A program made the position numbers and the translations under genes. Below the pieces are notes generated by a model, which was not told the origin of the DNA, did no database searches, and saw nothing but the letters and a program-made list of their open reading frames with translations. A stretch of 41,669 nucleotides of DNA from Fen-671 sp035502515. Its GTDB lineage: Bacteria; Actinomycetota; Acidimicrobiia; Acidimicrobiales; Palsa-688. The stretch is taken from contig DATJUH010000175.1 of the NCBI GenBank assembly GCA_035502515.1, forward strand, positions 1 through 41,669. The letters are read 5' to 3'. This document shows, piece by piece, positions 32,874 through 40,813 of this stretch. Every line of letters begins with the position of its first letter. Within the stretch, counting starts at the first letter, position 1.

Positions 32874-32903
32874 TTGAGACAGCGCGAGACCGCGCGTTAG
32901 GAT
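32874..32903 (+). promoter_or_regulatory. Promoter of the PGM-enolase operon
   Basis: TTGAGA (32874-32879) and TAGGAT (32898-32903) are 18 bases apart. The predicted RNA start is at the first base of aptamer E. It is the best-formed promoter in the window. Stretch 32765-32873 shows nothing else. Confidence 0.65.
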
Positions 32904-32910
32904 CCGAGGA

Positions 32911-32957
32911 GGCGAAGGAGCTCGCCGAAACCGCCAACAGGCTGATGGCTCCTGTAG
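32911..32957 (+). promoter_or_regulatory. Fluoride riboswitch E (crcB motif), upstream of PGM-like/enolase operon
   Basis: GGCG/CGCC encloses AAGGAGCU, followed by GAAACCGCCAACAGGCUGAU and GGCUCCUG, an almost textbook match. The loop GGAGCU pairs with GGCUCC. CUCCUG (32949-32954) is perfectly complementary to CAGGAG (32971-32976), the ribosome site of the GTG at 32987, and GG/CC extends it past one bulge. Confidence 0.95.
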
Positions 32958-32986
32958 TAGTTGCTGCGCTCAGGAGGCCTAGAGTT

Positions 32987-33634
32987 GTGTCCTCGTCATG
33001 TTATAGCGAGGCAGGTCGCGGGGATGAAAGTGTCAGTGATTGGTCGGCGTGCATTTTCCTGGCCCGGCATGGTCGCACAGCACTAAACGCAGCCGGGGCG
33101 CTGCGGGGGCGGCTTGACGTCGCGTTGGACACGGTCGGGCAGCGACAGGCATCTCTGTTGGGGGAAGCACTGGCGCCGAGGAAGCCCCGATTGGTAGCTT
33201 CCAGCCCACTGCGTCGCGCCCTCGAGACTGCCGAAGCCATCGCGTACCGAGCGGGCATCGGTACCTGGGTGGACGAACGTTTGACTGATCGGGACTATGG
33301 TCCCTGGACGGGCGAGCCCGTAGCTGATGTGATTTTCAGGTGGGGTTCTCTCGATGCCGCTCCCGGGGTCGAACCGGAAGAAAATGTGCGAGCCCGTGCC
33401 TTAGCCGCGGTCGTAGACATCGCCGAGAGCCTCGACGGGGCGAGTGCGGTCGTGGTGAGCCACGATGCGGTGAACCGCATCGTGCTCGCCAGCCTGGGCT
33501 GTTCTCTGGACGAGCCGGCTTTCCTGCCCCAGGAGACCGGTTGCTTCAATGTTGTCCAGTACCACAAAGCCGGGGACGGGCACGCACGGTGGCAGGTTCT
33601 CAGCGTCAACGAAATTCCCGTCGACGGAGGGTAA
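32987..33634 (+). CDS. Histidine phosphatase, phosphoglycerate-mutase-like
   Basis: 215 residues from GTG, with AGGAGG nine bases upstream. The catalytic RHG (R27-H28-G29 in FLARHGRTALN), a second arginine in SSPLRRALETAEAI, the acidic segment TDRDYGPWTGEP and the second histidine in VVVSHDAVNR define the branch-1 histidine phosphatase family. Whether it is a mutase or a phosphatase cannot be read from the sequence. The enolase 50 bases downstream makes 3-phosphoglycerate/2-phosphoglycerate chemistry attractive. Confidence 0.85.
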   Translation: MSSSCYSEAGRGDESVSDWSACIFLARHGRTALNAAGALRGRLDVALDTVGQRQASLLGEALAPRKPRLVASSPLRRALETAEAIAYRAGIGTWVDERLTDRDYGPWTGEPVADVIFRWGSLDAAPGVEPEENVRARALAAVVDIAESLDGASAVVVSHDAVNRIVLASLGCSLDEPAFLPQETGCFNVVQYHKAGDGHARWQVLSVNEIPVDGG

Positions 33635-33684
33635 GCCACAGCAACAGTAACGACCATCTTTAGCTTATAACCGAGGGAGACATC

Positions 33685-34944
33685 ATGACCATTACCATAA
33701 GCGATCTACACGCCGTCGAGATCCTGGATTCGCGTGCCAGGCCAACCCTCTCAGTTACTCTGAGCACACAACAGGGGCCGGTGCTACGAGCCGGAGTCCC
33801 TTCAGGAGCCTCGACGGGTTCACGCGAGGCGGTCGAGCTGCGCGACGGCGACAGGTCGCGGTTCGGAGGCCAAGGTGTGCGTAATGCGGTGGCCAATGTG
33901 AACGGGGAGATCGCCTCCGCCCTCCGGGGGCGAACCTTTTCGGACCTGGCCGAAATCGACGAACTGTTGATCGGTCTGGACGGGACCGAAACAAAGGCAC
34001 GGCTCGGGGCCAACGCCGTCGTCGGCGTGTCGATGGCCGCCGCCAAGGCCGTTGCCGCCATCGCCGGCGTGCCGCTCTGGAAGACCTTTGTCTTATCGGG
34101 TGCCGCCGCCCGTCTGCCCGTCCCGCACTTCAACGTCGTCAACGGCGGGGTACATGCCCCGAACGAGCTGGATTTCCAGGAGTTCATGCTGGCTCCCCTG
34201 GGGTCGCCCAACGAGGCCGAAGCCGTACGTGCCGGTGCCGAGATCTACGCCGCGCTGAAGCGGCGTTTGGCTGGCAACGGCCTGGCTACCGGTCTTGGAG
34301 ACGAGGGTGGATTCGCCCCGGAGATCGCCTCGCCCGAGGACGTGTTGGGGATACTGGTGGACTCGATAACAGACGCGGGGTATGAAGCCAGCCGAAACGG
34401 TGTCGCCCTCGCTATCGATCCCGCGTCGAGCGAGTTCTACCGGGACGGTAAGTACCACGTTGCCGGGCAAGCGCTGTCGAGCGACGACATGATAGAACGC
34501 TATGCCGAGATTGTCGGGCGGTTCCCCGTCTGGTTGCTGGAGGACGGGCTGGCGGAATCTGACTGGCACGGCTGGGAACGCCTGACAGCTCGCCTGGGTG
34601 GGCAGGTCGAGCTCGTCGGCGATGACATCTTGTGCACAAACCCGGGCATCATCCGTCAAGCCATAGCCCGCAAGGTGGGTAACGCCGCGCTCATCAAGGT
34701 GAACCAGATCGGCACGGTGACGGAAACTCTCGAGGCTATGGACATTTGTCGCCAAGCGGGCTGGGGCCAGTTCGTGTCGCACCGCTCTGGAGAAACCGAG
34801 GACAGCTTCATCGCGGACCTGGCTGTGGGGACCGGCTGTGGCCACATGAAGACGGGCGCTCCGGCGAGAGGCGAGCGAGTAGCGAAGTACAACCGGCTTG
34901 TCGAGATCGAAGACGCCGAGCATCTCCCCTACGGGCTCGTATAG
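33685..34944 (+). CDS. eno: Enolase, divergent copy in a fluoride-controlled operon
   Basis: 419 residues; makes phosphoenolpyruvate from 2-phosphoglycerate in the cytosol. Active-site residues are kept: PSGAST loop (S40), H157, E166, E207 (GDEGGF), D245, E286, D313, the base K338 (ALIKVNQIG), SHRSGETED (366-374) and K389. Several usually invariant neighbours differ: DSRGNP reads DSRARP, NGGxHA has Val before the His, and IKTGSLCRSER reads MKTGAPARGER. This suggests a second, specialised enolase. Enolase is classically inhibited by fluoride with phosphate. ATG start behind GAGGGAG, 50 bases after the PGM-like gene in the same operon. Confidence 0.93.
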   Translation: MTITISDLHAVEILDSRARPTLSVTLSTQQGPVLRAGVPSGASTGSREAVELRDGDRSRFGGQGVRNAVANVNGEIASALRGRTFSDLAEIDELLIGLDGTETKARLGANAVVGVSMAAAKAVAAIAGVPLWKTFVLSGAAARLPVPHFNVVNGGVHAPNELDFQEFMLAPLGSPNEAEAVRAGAEIYAALKRRLAGNGLATGLGDEGGFAPEIASPEDVLGILVDSITDAGYEASRNGVALAIDPASSEFYRDGKYHVAGQALSSDDMIERYAEIVGRFPVWLLEDGLAESDWHGWERLTARLGGQVELVGDDILCTNPGIIRQAIARKVGNAALIKVNQIGTVTETLEAMDICRQAGWGQFVSHRSGETEDSFIADLAVGTGCGHMKTGAPARGERVAKYNRLVEIEDAEHLPYGLV

Positions 34945-34980
34945 CGACTTGGCGCACGGCTAGTGTTTCGCCCCCCGACC

Positions 34981-34986
34981 TAGGAT
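34981..34986 (+). promoter_or_regulatory. Putative -10 box ahead of aptamer F
   Basis: TAGGAT, eight bases before the aptamer and the same hexamer as ahead of E and G. No good -35 is seen at the usual distance. Confidence 0.4.
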
Positions 34987-34994
34987 GGCGGAGA

Positions 34995-35041
34995 AGGTGA
35001 TGAGGCCCACCTGAAGCGCCGGCAAGGCTGATGGCTTCTAC
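34995..35041 (+). promoter_or_regulatory. Fluoride riboswitch F (crcB motif), upstream of MutS pair 4
   Basis: AGGUG/CACCU encloses AUGAGGCC; linker GAAGC; stem GCC/GGC; then UGAUGGCUUCUAC. The loop GAGGCC pairs with GGCUUC. GGCUUCUA (35033-35040) and UAGGAGCC (35045-35052) can form an 8-bp hairpin with a four-base loop that buries the ribosome site of the ATG at 35058. This is the shortest and clearest expression platform of the set. Confidence 0.95.
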
Positions 35042-35057
35042 AGATAGGAGCCCGGAC

Positions 35058-36605
35058 ATGAGCTTTCAAGGTGTGGCCTTTTCGAGCGTACTCTTCGAAG
35101 ATCCTGGCCCGGCGGCCACCCCGAACTCGCGGCCGCCCGACTTTTTCCGAGATTTGCACCTCGACCTGGTGATCGGCGCCATCCTGGCGCGAAGAGAAGA
35201 GTACGAGCTGGCATCGTTTTTTTATTCGCCCCTGACTGACACGCATACTGTGCTTTATCGCCAGGAGGTGTGCAGAGATCTCGATGACAGCGACCTGGCG
35301 GACTGCGTGCGCGCCTTCGCCGAGCGCATGCACCGGGCCCGGTCGTTCTTGAAGGGTATGAGCCAGATCGAGACGCCTTACTTCAAGCAGGGCTGGTTCC
35401 TCGACGCCGCGGAGAACTACTGGTGGGCGGTGACCAACCTGCTTGACGGTTTGGGACACCTGCCAGTGCGGTCACGAGGCTTGAAAAGGTTGAAAGATTA
35501 CCTGGACGGCTACGTCAGCTCGGAGGAATTCGTGGCGCTCGGAAGAGAAGTCCGAGAGCTGCGAAACGACTTGGCGGGCATCCAGTACTCGATGCTCATT
35601 CGAGGCACGCGAGTAACTGTCGCCCCCTACGAAGGAGAACCCGACTACAGCCTGGAGATCGAGCAAACATTCGCTAAGTTCAAGCAGGGCGCGGTCAGGG
35701 ACTTCTTGACCGACTACCGCGACCTCAGGGACGCGAACCATGTGCAAGCCCAGGTACTCGAGCGGCTGGCCAGGCTCTACCCGGACATTTTCGCCCGACT
35801 GGAACGCTGTTGCGCCGCTCACCGCGACTTCATAGACCCCACCATCAGGGACTTCGACCGGGAGGTTCAGTTTTACCTCGCCTACCTCGAGTACGTGCAG
35901 AAGTTGACCGACGCCGGCCTCCCGTTGTGCTACCCCGAGGTTTCGGCGCATTCCAAAGAGGTGAGCGTCCAAGCCGCCTACGACATCGCTCTGGCAGGCG
36001 CCCTCGTCCCCCGGGGCGCTCCCGTCGTTACCAATGACATCCACCTCGAGGGATCTGAGCGCATCCTGGTTGTGACTGGGCCCAACCAGGGCGGCAAGAC
36101 GACGTTCGCCCGACTGTTCGGTCAACTTCACTTCCTGGCCAGCCTTGGTCTCCCAGTGCCTGCCCGGCGTGCTCGCCTGGTGCTGCCCGACCGCATTTTT
36201 ACCCATTTCGAAAGAGAAGAGCGGCTCGAAAGCCTGCGCGGCAAACTGGATGACGAGCTCGTGCGTGTGCGTGACGTCCTGGCTCAGGCCACGGGTCGAA
36301 GCCTGCTCGTAATGAACGAGAGCTTCAGTTCGACCACACTGGCCGACTCACTGTTCATCGGCACAAAGGTCTTGGAACTGGTGAGTGAGCTCAGCGCGCT
36401 GTGCGTGTACGTCACCTTCGTCGACGAGCTGGCCTCGTTGAACAAGGCCACCGTCAGCGTGGTGGCAGACGTCGTCCCTGAGGATCCCGATGTGCGGACG
36501 TTCAAGTTGACTCGCCGGCCGGCGGATGGCCGGGCCTATGCAATGGCAATCGCCAGAAAGTACGGGTTGACCTACGCATCGCTAACGGGAAGAAAGGCAC
36601 CGTGA
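35058..36605 (+). CDS. MutS-like ATPase, A-type subunit (pair 4)
   Basis: 515 residues from the ATG behind TAGGAG; an in-frame ATG at 35031 lies inside the aptamer. Core starts FFRDLHLDLVIGAILARREEY. Walker A is TGPNQGGKTT, the Walker B end LLVMNESFSSTT and the switch position YVTFVDELAS (Phe). Domains are MutS core plus ATPase only. It overlaps B4 as GTGA. Confidence 0.9.
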   Translation: MSFQGVAFSSVLFEDPGPAATPNSRPPDFFRDLHLDLVIGAILARREEYELASFFYSPLTDTHTVLYRQEVCRDLDDSDLADCVRAFAERMHRARSFLKGMSQIETPYFKQGWFLDAAENYWWAVTNLLDGLGHLPVRSRGLKRLKDYLDGYVSSEEFVALGREVRELRNDLAGIQYSMLIRGTRVTVAPYEGEPDYSLEIEQTFAKFKQGAVRDFLTDYRDLRDANHVQAQVLERLARLYPDIFARLERCCAAHRDFIDPTIRDFDREVQFYLAYLEYVQKLTDAGLPLCYPEVSAHSKEVSVQAAYDIALAGALVPRGAPVVTNDIHLEGSERILVVTGPNQGGKTTFARLFGQLHFLASLGLPVPARRARLVLPDRIFTHFEREERLESLRGKLDDELVRVRDVLAQATGRSLLVMNESFSSTTLADSLFIGTKVLELVSELSALCVYVTFVDELASLNKATVSVVADVVPEDPDVRTFKLTRRPADGRAYAMAIARKYGLTYASLTGRKAP

Positions 36606-38128
36606 AGGCTAGCCTGATGTACTCCGACAGGGACGTCGACCTCCTGGGGGAACTCCCGGCGAACAGTGCCGCACTAACCCAGGACCTCGGGTTGGACATC
36701 CTATGCGGTGCCATGGCCCAGGGTGACAGGCTCGTGTTCGACGTGTCCAAGCGGGCGCTGCTGCTAGGCCTGAGCGACCTCAGCATGATCGCCTACCGCC
36801 AGGATGTCCTGACAGACTGCCTGCGACAGCCCGCCGTAGTTAGAGAGATCTACGATCTGGCCACCGAGGCGGTCGAGGCCGAGAGAAAGATCTGGGGCCT
36901 GTACAGCGGCGCACCCCAGTCCATCCTTAGTCGGGGGCTGAACGCCGTCGAGCTCTTATTAGGTTATTTGAGGCGGCTCAGGCAACTCGGTGAGGAGCAT
37001 GCTACAAAGTTTTCCTCGGCCGGGTTCTCCAGGTTTTTTAGGATGGTCTCCGACGAGCTCACCGAGGGTTACTTCCGCGAAATCGAATCCCATCTTCGCC
37101 CACTCCGCTTCAGAGGGGGCACTCTCATTAGTGCCAACCTCGGTGAGGGCAATACGGCCACCGGGCTGGTATTGCGCCGGGCACGACCGAGACGGTTGAA
37201 GGACCGCCTGTCGGCGCTGAGCCGCCCGGGCTACAGCTTCGAGATCTCGACGCGCGACGATGCCGGTCTACGCATACTCGCTGACCTCCAGGCTCGCGGC
37301 ATCAACATGGTGGCCAACACCGTTGCTCAGTCGGCCGAGCATATCCGGGGCTTTTTCACCATGCTGCGGACAGAGTTGGCGTTTTACGTGGGTTGCGCGA
37401 ACCTTCATCACCAGCTATTCGAGAGAGAGATGACTGTGTGCTTCCCGCAGGTCGAGCCGAGCGAGAAGCTGGCCCTCGCGGCCGAGGGCCTTTATGACGC
37501 CTGCCTCCCGCTTCGCAGCCGTGAGGCCGTGGTTGGCAACGACTTGGCCGCGGACGGGAAGTCCCTGGTGATGGTCACCGGTGCCAACCAAGGGGGCAAG
37601 TCGACGTTCTTGCGCAGTCTCGGGCTGGCACAGATGATGATGCAATCCGGGATGTTCGTGACCGCCGTCAAATTCAAGGCTAATGCATGCAGCGGGATCT
37701 TCACTCACTTCAAACGCGAGGAGGACCCCACCATGAAGAGCGGGAAGTTCGATGAAGAGCTTGGACGGATGAGTGAGATCGCAGCCTCGATTGCTCCCGG
37801 CTGTCTACTGCTTTGCAACGAGTCGTTCGCTTCCACAAACGAGAGAGAAGGGTCCGAGATTGGGCGGGAAGTCGTCCAGGCGATGACGGAGTTGGGCGTG
37901 AAGGTTGTCTTCGTCACCCACATGTTCGAAATGGCCGACGCCTTTTACTGTGACCATTTACCGACTTCCTTGTTCCTGCGCGCCGAACGGCTAGCTGATG
38001 GTAGACGGACCTTCAAACTGATAGAAGGTGAACCGCTTTCGACCAGCTTTGGGCCGGACTCCTACAGTCGGGTTTTCGGACAGGAAAGGCTTGTTGGGGG
38101 GATGCGGGGTGACCGGCGTCCGTCGTAA
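36602..38128 (+). CDS. MutS-like ATPase, B-type subunit (pair 4)
   Basis: 508 residues from GTG. Starts MKASLMYSDRDVDLLGE, with QDLGLDILCGAMAQGDRL. Walker A is TGANQGGKST, the Walker B end LLLCNESFASTN, the switch histidine is kept in FVTHMFEMAD and TSFGPDSYSRVFG ends the domain. It is convergent with the SpoIIE-type gene; the 137-base gap shows no clear terminator. Confidence 0.9.
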   Translation: MKASLMYSDRDVDLLGELPANSAALTQDLGLDILCGAMAQGDRLVFDVSKRALLLGLSDLSMIAYRQDVLTDCLRQPAVVREIYDLATEAVEAERKIWGLYSGAPQSILSRGLNAVELLLGYLRRLRQLGEEHATKFSSAGFSRFFRMVSDELTEGYFREIESHLRPLRFRGGTLISANLGEGNTATGLVLRRARPRRLKDRLSALSRPGYSFEISTRDDAGLRILADLQARGINMVANTVAQSAEHIRGFFTMLRTELAFYVGCANLHHQLFEREMTVCFPQVEPSEKLALAAEGLYDACLPLRSREAVVGNDLAADGKSLVMVTGANQGGKSTFLRSLGLAQMMMQSGMFVTAVKFKANACSGIFTHFKREEDPTMKSGKFDEELGRMSEIAASIAPGCLLLCNESFASTNEREGSEIGREVVQAMTELGVKVVFVTHMFEMADAFYCDHLPTSLFLRAERLADGRRTFKLIEGEPLSTSFGPDSYSRVFGQERLVGGMRGDRRPS

Positions 38129-38265
38129 TCCAGCCCCGATCAGCACGGCCGCCTCCTGCCCAGCGCGACGGGCCGTTCCGGGTTGGCGGCCTGTTGGAGC
38201 CACTGGAGGCGCGGTTCGGCCAAACGCTGTTGACGGGCAGGGCAATGACGTTGCTCACGTGAAGG

Positions 38266-39984
38266 CTAGAGCGCATTTTGGGCCTGCCGCACAACAGGTA
38301 CCGCCCCCGTTGGGCGGAAGTCACCCGCAGCCCGCTCGTCCTGCCCGACCTGAATAACAAGCAGAGCAATGTCGTCCTCGTGGTCAGGTGCCCGGAGGGC
38401 GGCGAGGATGTGGTCGATCAATCCTGCTGCCGTGGCGGGACGGCCTAAGGCCAAGGCGGCCAGCCGCCCCAGCCCGATGCTAAGATTTTCTCCTCTCCTT
38501 TCGACCAAGCCGTCAGTGAAAGCGACCACGGTCGACCCCCGCTTCAGCGCCACTGTCGTCGGCTCGGGAGGCCGGCCACGTACGCCGAGCGGCACGGCGA
38601 CAGTGACGTCCAAGAACTGCGCCTGTTCCTCCTCGATCAACAAGGGCGGAGGGTGACCGGCCGAGGCCAAGGTAAGCTCCTGGCGAGCGGTGTCCACCTT
38701 CCCCACGAGTACGGTGGCGAAGTGGTGGTCCTCAGCTACGTCGAGTTCGGCGCCGGCCCGTTCCAGGATCTCGGCCGGGCCCATGCCCAGCTGCGCGAAC
38801 GCTCTCACGATATAGCGCAGGGAGCCCATGAAACCGGCTGCGATGCTATCGTGCCCCGAAACGTCACCGACGACGAAGACAAAGCTGTCCTCGTCGACCG
38901 GGACGACGCTGTACCAGTCCCCGCCGACGTGAATATCGCGCGTCCCTGGAAGGTAGGTGGCAGCCATGTCGAACCCGGCCACTGACGGCAGCGTCTTCGG
39001 CAGCAGGGCGCGTTGAAGGTCTTCGGAAACTTCGCGTTGTCTTTGGTAAAAACTACGGTTGAGAGCCGCCGCGGACTCGGCCAGCGCACGCCGGCGCACT
39101 ACCCGCTCGCTCAGGCTGGCCGCCGCCAGGGAGATGAGCACCCCTCCGGCCAAGATGACCCAGGGGGTGTACTCAGACCATGCGCCGGCCAGTGACCCCC
39201 TTGGTGACGCCACGAGGGTCAAGACGTGGTCACCGAACCTCACCGTGACCGCGGCCAAGGTCCCGGCCAAGGGCAAATGCCTGCTGTTCGTGTATATCAG
39301 CGCTCCATGGCTCATCTTCGGCCCAAAATAAAGGGCGAAGTGCAAGTTCGCGTCGGGCGAAGTGCGAGGCACGCTGACGACCTGGCCTACGGGCAGTTGC
39401 TGGGAGACCGCGACGACGTACATCGCGCCATGGCCGGGCGCAGACACCAGGTACCCCAGCCTTTGCTGGCCGCCCTTCACCACTCTGGTCGTGTCCAGGG
39501 AGGAGCTGTGAGCGGCCTCTGCTACGAGCTGGGTGACACCCGGGGAGGCCAGGCTACGGAACGAAGGGGCCCCCTGGTGGGCCAACACTTTGGCCCCGCC
39601 GCCTTTCACCATTGACAATGACGAAGACGTGTACGGACCTTTGGGCTTCATGAGTGGGGAAATGGCGCGCTCGAAAGTGGCTTCGGGGTTGTACGCCTCT
39701 GCTGTCAGCCCGGCCACCCGGTCGAGGTTTGCTTGCACTTGTCCCAGCGCAGAAGTCAACACCAAGCCGGTCAACTTCGTCTGTAGGGTGAGCAGCCGTT
39801 GCTCGTCGTGGTCATAGCTAAGTTCAGAGGCAACCGTGAGCGCGGCGGTGAGCAGGAGACTTGCTACCAACACCAGCACGGCTCCTCGTAACAGCCGCCA
39901 ACCCCACCCCAATCCGGCCGGCGCGCCTGCATTTCGGGATGGCAGTTCTGTAGCGGCGGGGGCCGGCGGCTCGACCTGCGTCAC
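38266..39984 (-). CDS. Membrane-bound SpoIIE-type (PP2C) serine phosphatase with extracytoplasmic sensor
   Basis: 572 residues. A transmembrane helix near 33-53, an extracytoplasmic region (about 55-275) of unknown ligand, a second helix near 285-305 (PWVILAGGVLISLAAASL), then a SpoIIE/RsbU phosphatase domain with HVGGDWYSVV, VVGDVSGHD, ASAGHPPPLL, VVAFTDGLVE and DDIALLVI. All metal-binding aspartates are present. RsbU-type enzymes act on anti-anti-sigma factors in partner switching. No partner gene is adjacent and no aptamer precedes it. Confidence 0.88.
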   Translation of the reverse strand: MTQVEPPAPAATELPSRNAGAPAGLGWGWRLLRGAVLVLVASLLLTAALTVASELSYDHDEQRLLTLQTKLTGLVLTSALGQVQANLDRVAGLTAEAYNPEATFERAISPLMKPKGPYTSSSLSMVKGGGAKVLAHQGAPSFRSLASPGVTQLVAEAAHSSSLDTTRVVKGGQQRLGYLVSAPGHGAMYVVAVSQQLPVGQVVSVPRTSPDANLHFALYFGPKMSHGALIYTNSRHLPLAGTLAAVTVRFGDHVLTLVASPRGSLAGAWSEYTPWVILAGGVLISLAAASLSERVVRRRALAESAAALNRSFYQRQREVSEDLQRALLPKTLPSVAGFDMAATYLPGTRDIHVGGDWYSVVPVDEDSFVFVVGDVSGHDSIAAGFMGSLRYIVRAFAQLGMGPAEILERAGAELDVAEDHHFATVLVGKVDTARQELTLASAGHPPPLLIEEEQAQFLDVTVAVPLGVRGRPPEPTTVALKRGSTVVAFTDGLVERRGENLSIGLGRLAALALGRPATAAGLIDHILAALRAPDHEDDIALLVIQVGQDERAAGDFRPTGAVPVVRQAQNAL

Positions 39985-40444
39985 TTGTTGGTCAAAGAGA
40001 GGGGATCGGTCTTATGGCACGGAGAGGGTACAGGCGACCGAAGACGCTGTCCACCCGTGTGACCTTGTTATCGCCCTTAGGCGCTCGAACCGAGGGCACG
40101 GCGGTGCGCCGGGATCGTCATTTGCTTGTTGGCGACCACCAGCAGTTCGTCCAACCCTTGGCCTTCATCGGGCCGACCTCCTCAGCTAATTGACGGGCGG
40201 CGGGGGCCGGGCCCGAAGCGTTCCCCCTAATGGACCCGGTGGTCGCCCTCCGCCTGTCGCGGACCGAGCCACCTGTCAGCGGCGGTCAGCACCCACCGGT
40301 AGTGGGACTTCAGTCTTCTTGAGGAACCAAGCTGCTTTGGCACCGCGCCAAGGGGGCCCCCGGTCTCGTCCGTACTGCCCTCGGGAGGGGCTCGTTTGCG
40401 CAACCGGGCGGCTGCGAGCTGGGGCCGCAGGCAAGCTGGTGAGC
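39985..40444. other. Intergenic stretch without recognisable gene
   Basis: This 460-base divergent region lies between the SpoIIE-type gene and the pepN remnant. I see no convincing coding frame, tRNA, aptamer or terminator; it should hold the promoters of both flanking units. Confidence 0.6.
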
Positions 40445-40813
40445 ATGTCAGCGTCCCCGCCCGGAGAGGTCCCCCGGCGTGCGGCCTTGCACGTCGACGC
40501 CTACCACGTGGCCTTGGACATGAGCGCCGGCCTGGGACACTTCTCGTCGCGCACGGTGGTACGCTTTTCGTGCCGCCCTGAAGGGGCCAGTACCTTTGCG
40601 GACCTCCGGGCCTGCGAGGTCCGTCGAGCAGTGCTGAACGGCGCCGAGGTCAAGGGCTCGCACACCGCAGTGGCGGATCCGGTAGGGACCACTTCGCTTC
40701 CTACAACGGTACGGGCACCTGTCGAAGTTTCTTCAGGCGGCACAAGGTTTTCCGTCTCTCCGGCGGCGCCACCGCAAGCTGGCCTCCGTCCGGCGCTATG
40801 GTCGGTCTCATGA
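40445..40813 (+). pseudogene. pepN: Aminopeptidase N N-terminal remnant
   Basis: From ATG at 40445 the first 65-70 residues match the start of actinobacterial M1 aminopeptidase N: PRRAALHVDAYHVALDM, TVVRFSCRPEGASTFADLRA and VRRAVLNGAEV. After about 40655 the frame turns into unrelated sequence and stops at 40813, overlapping the next gene. The HExxH catalytic region is absent, so this is a decayed fragment. Full PepN is about 850 residues. Confidence 0.75.

Noticed and set aside
35031..35057. In-frame extension of MutS-like A4 to an ATG at 35031.
   Set aside because: It is again the AUGG of the aptamer; the ATG at 35058 follows TAGGAG at proper distance.
37985..38005. GCTGATGGTAG on the plus strand resembles an aptamer 3' strand.
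   Set aside because: It lies inside MutS-like B4 coding sequence and has no aptamer 5' half.
15361..38128. Annotation of the ATPases as mismatch-repair MutS or MutS2.
   Set aside because: No mismatch-binding FxE domain, no Smr domain, half the usual length, and paired A/B organisation.
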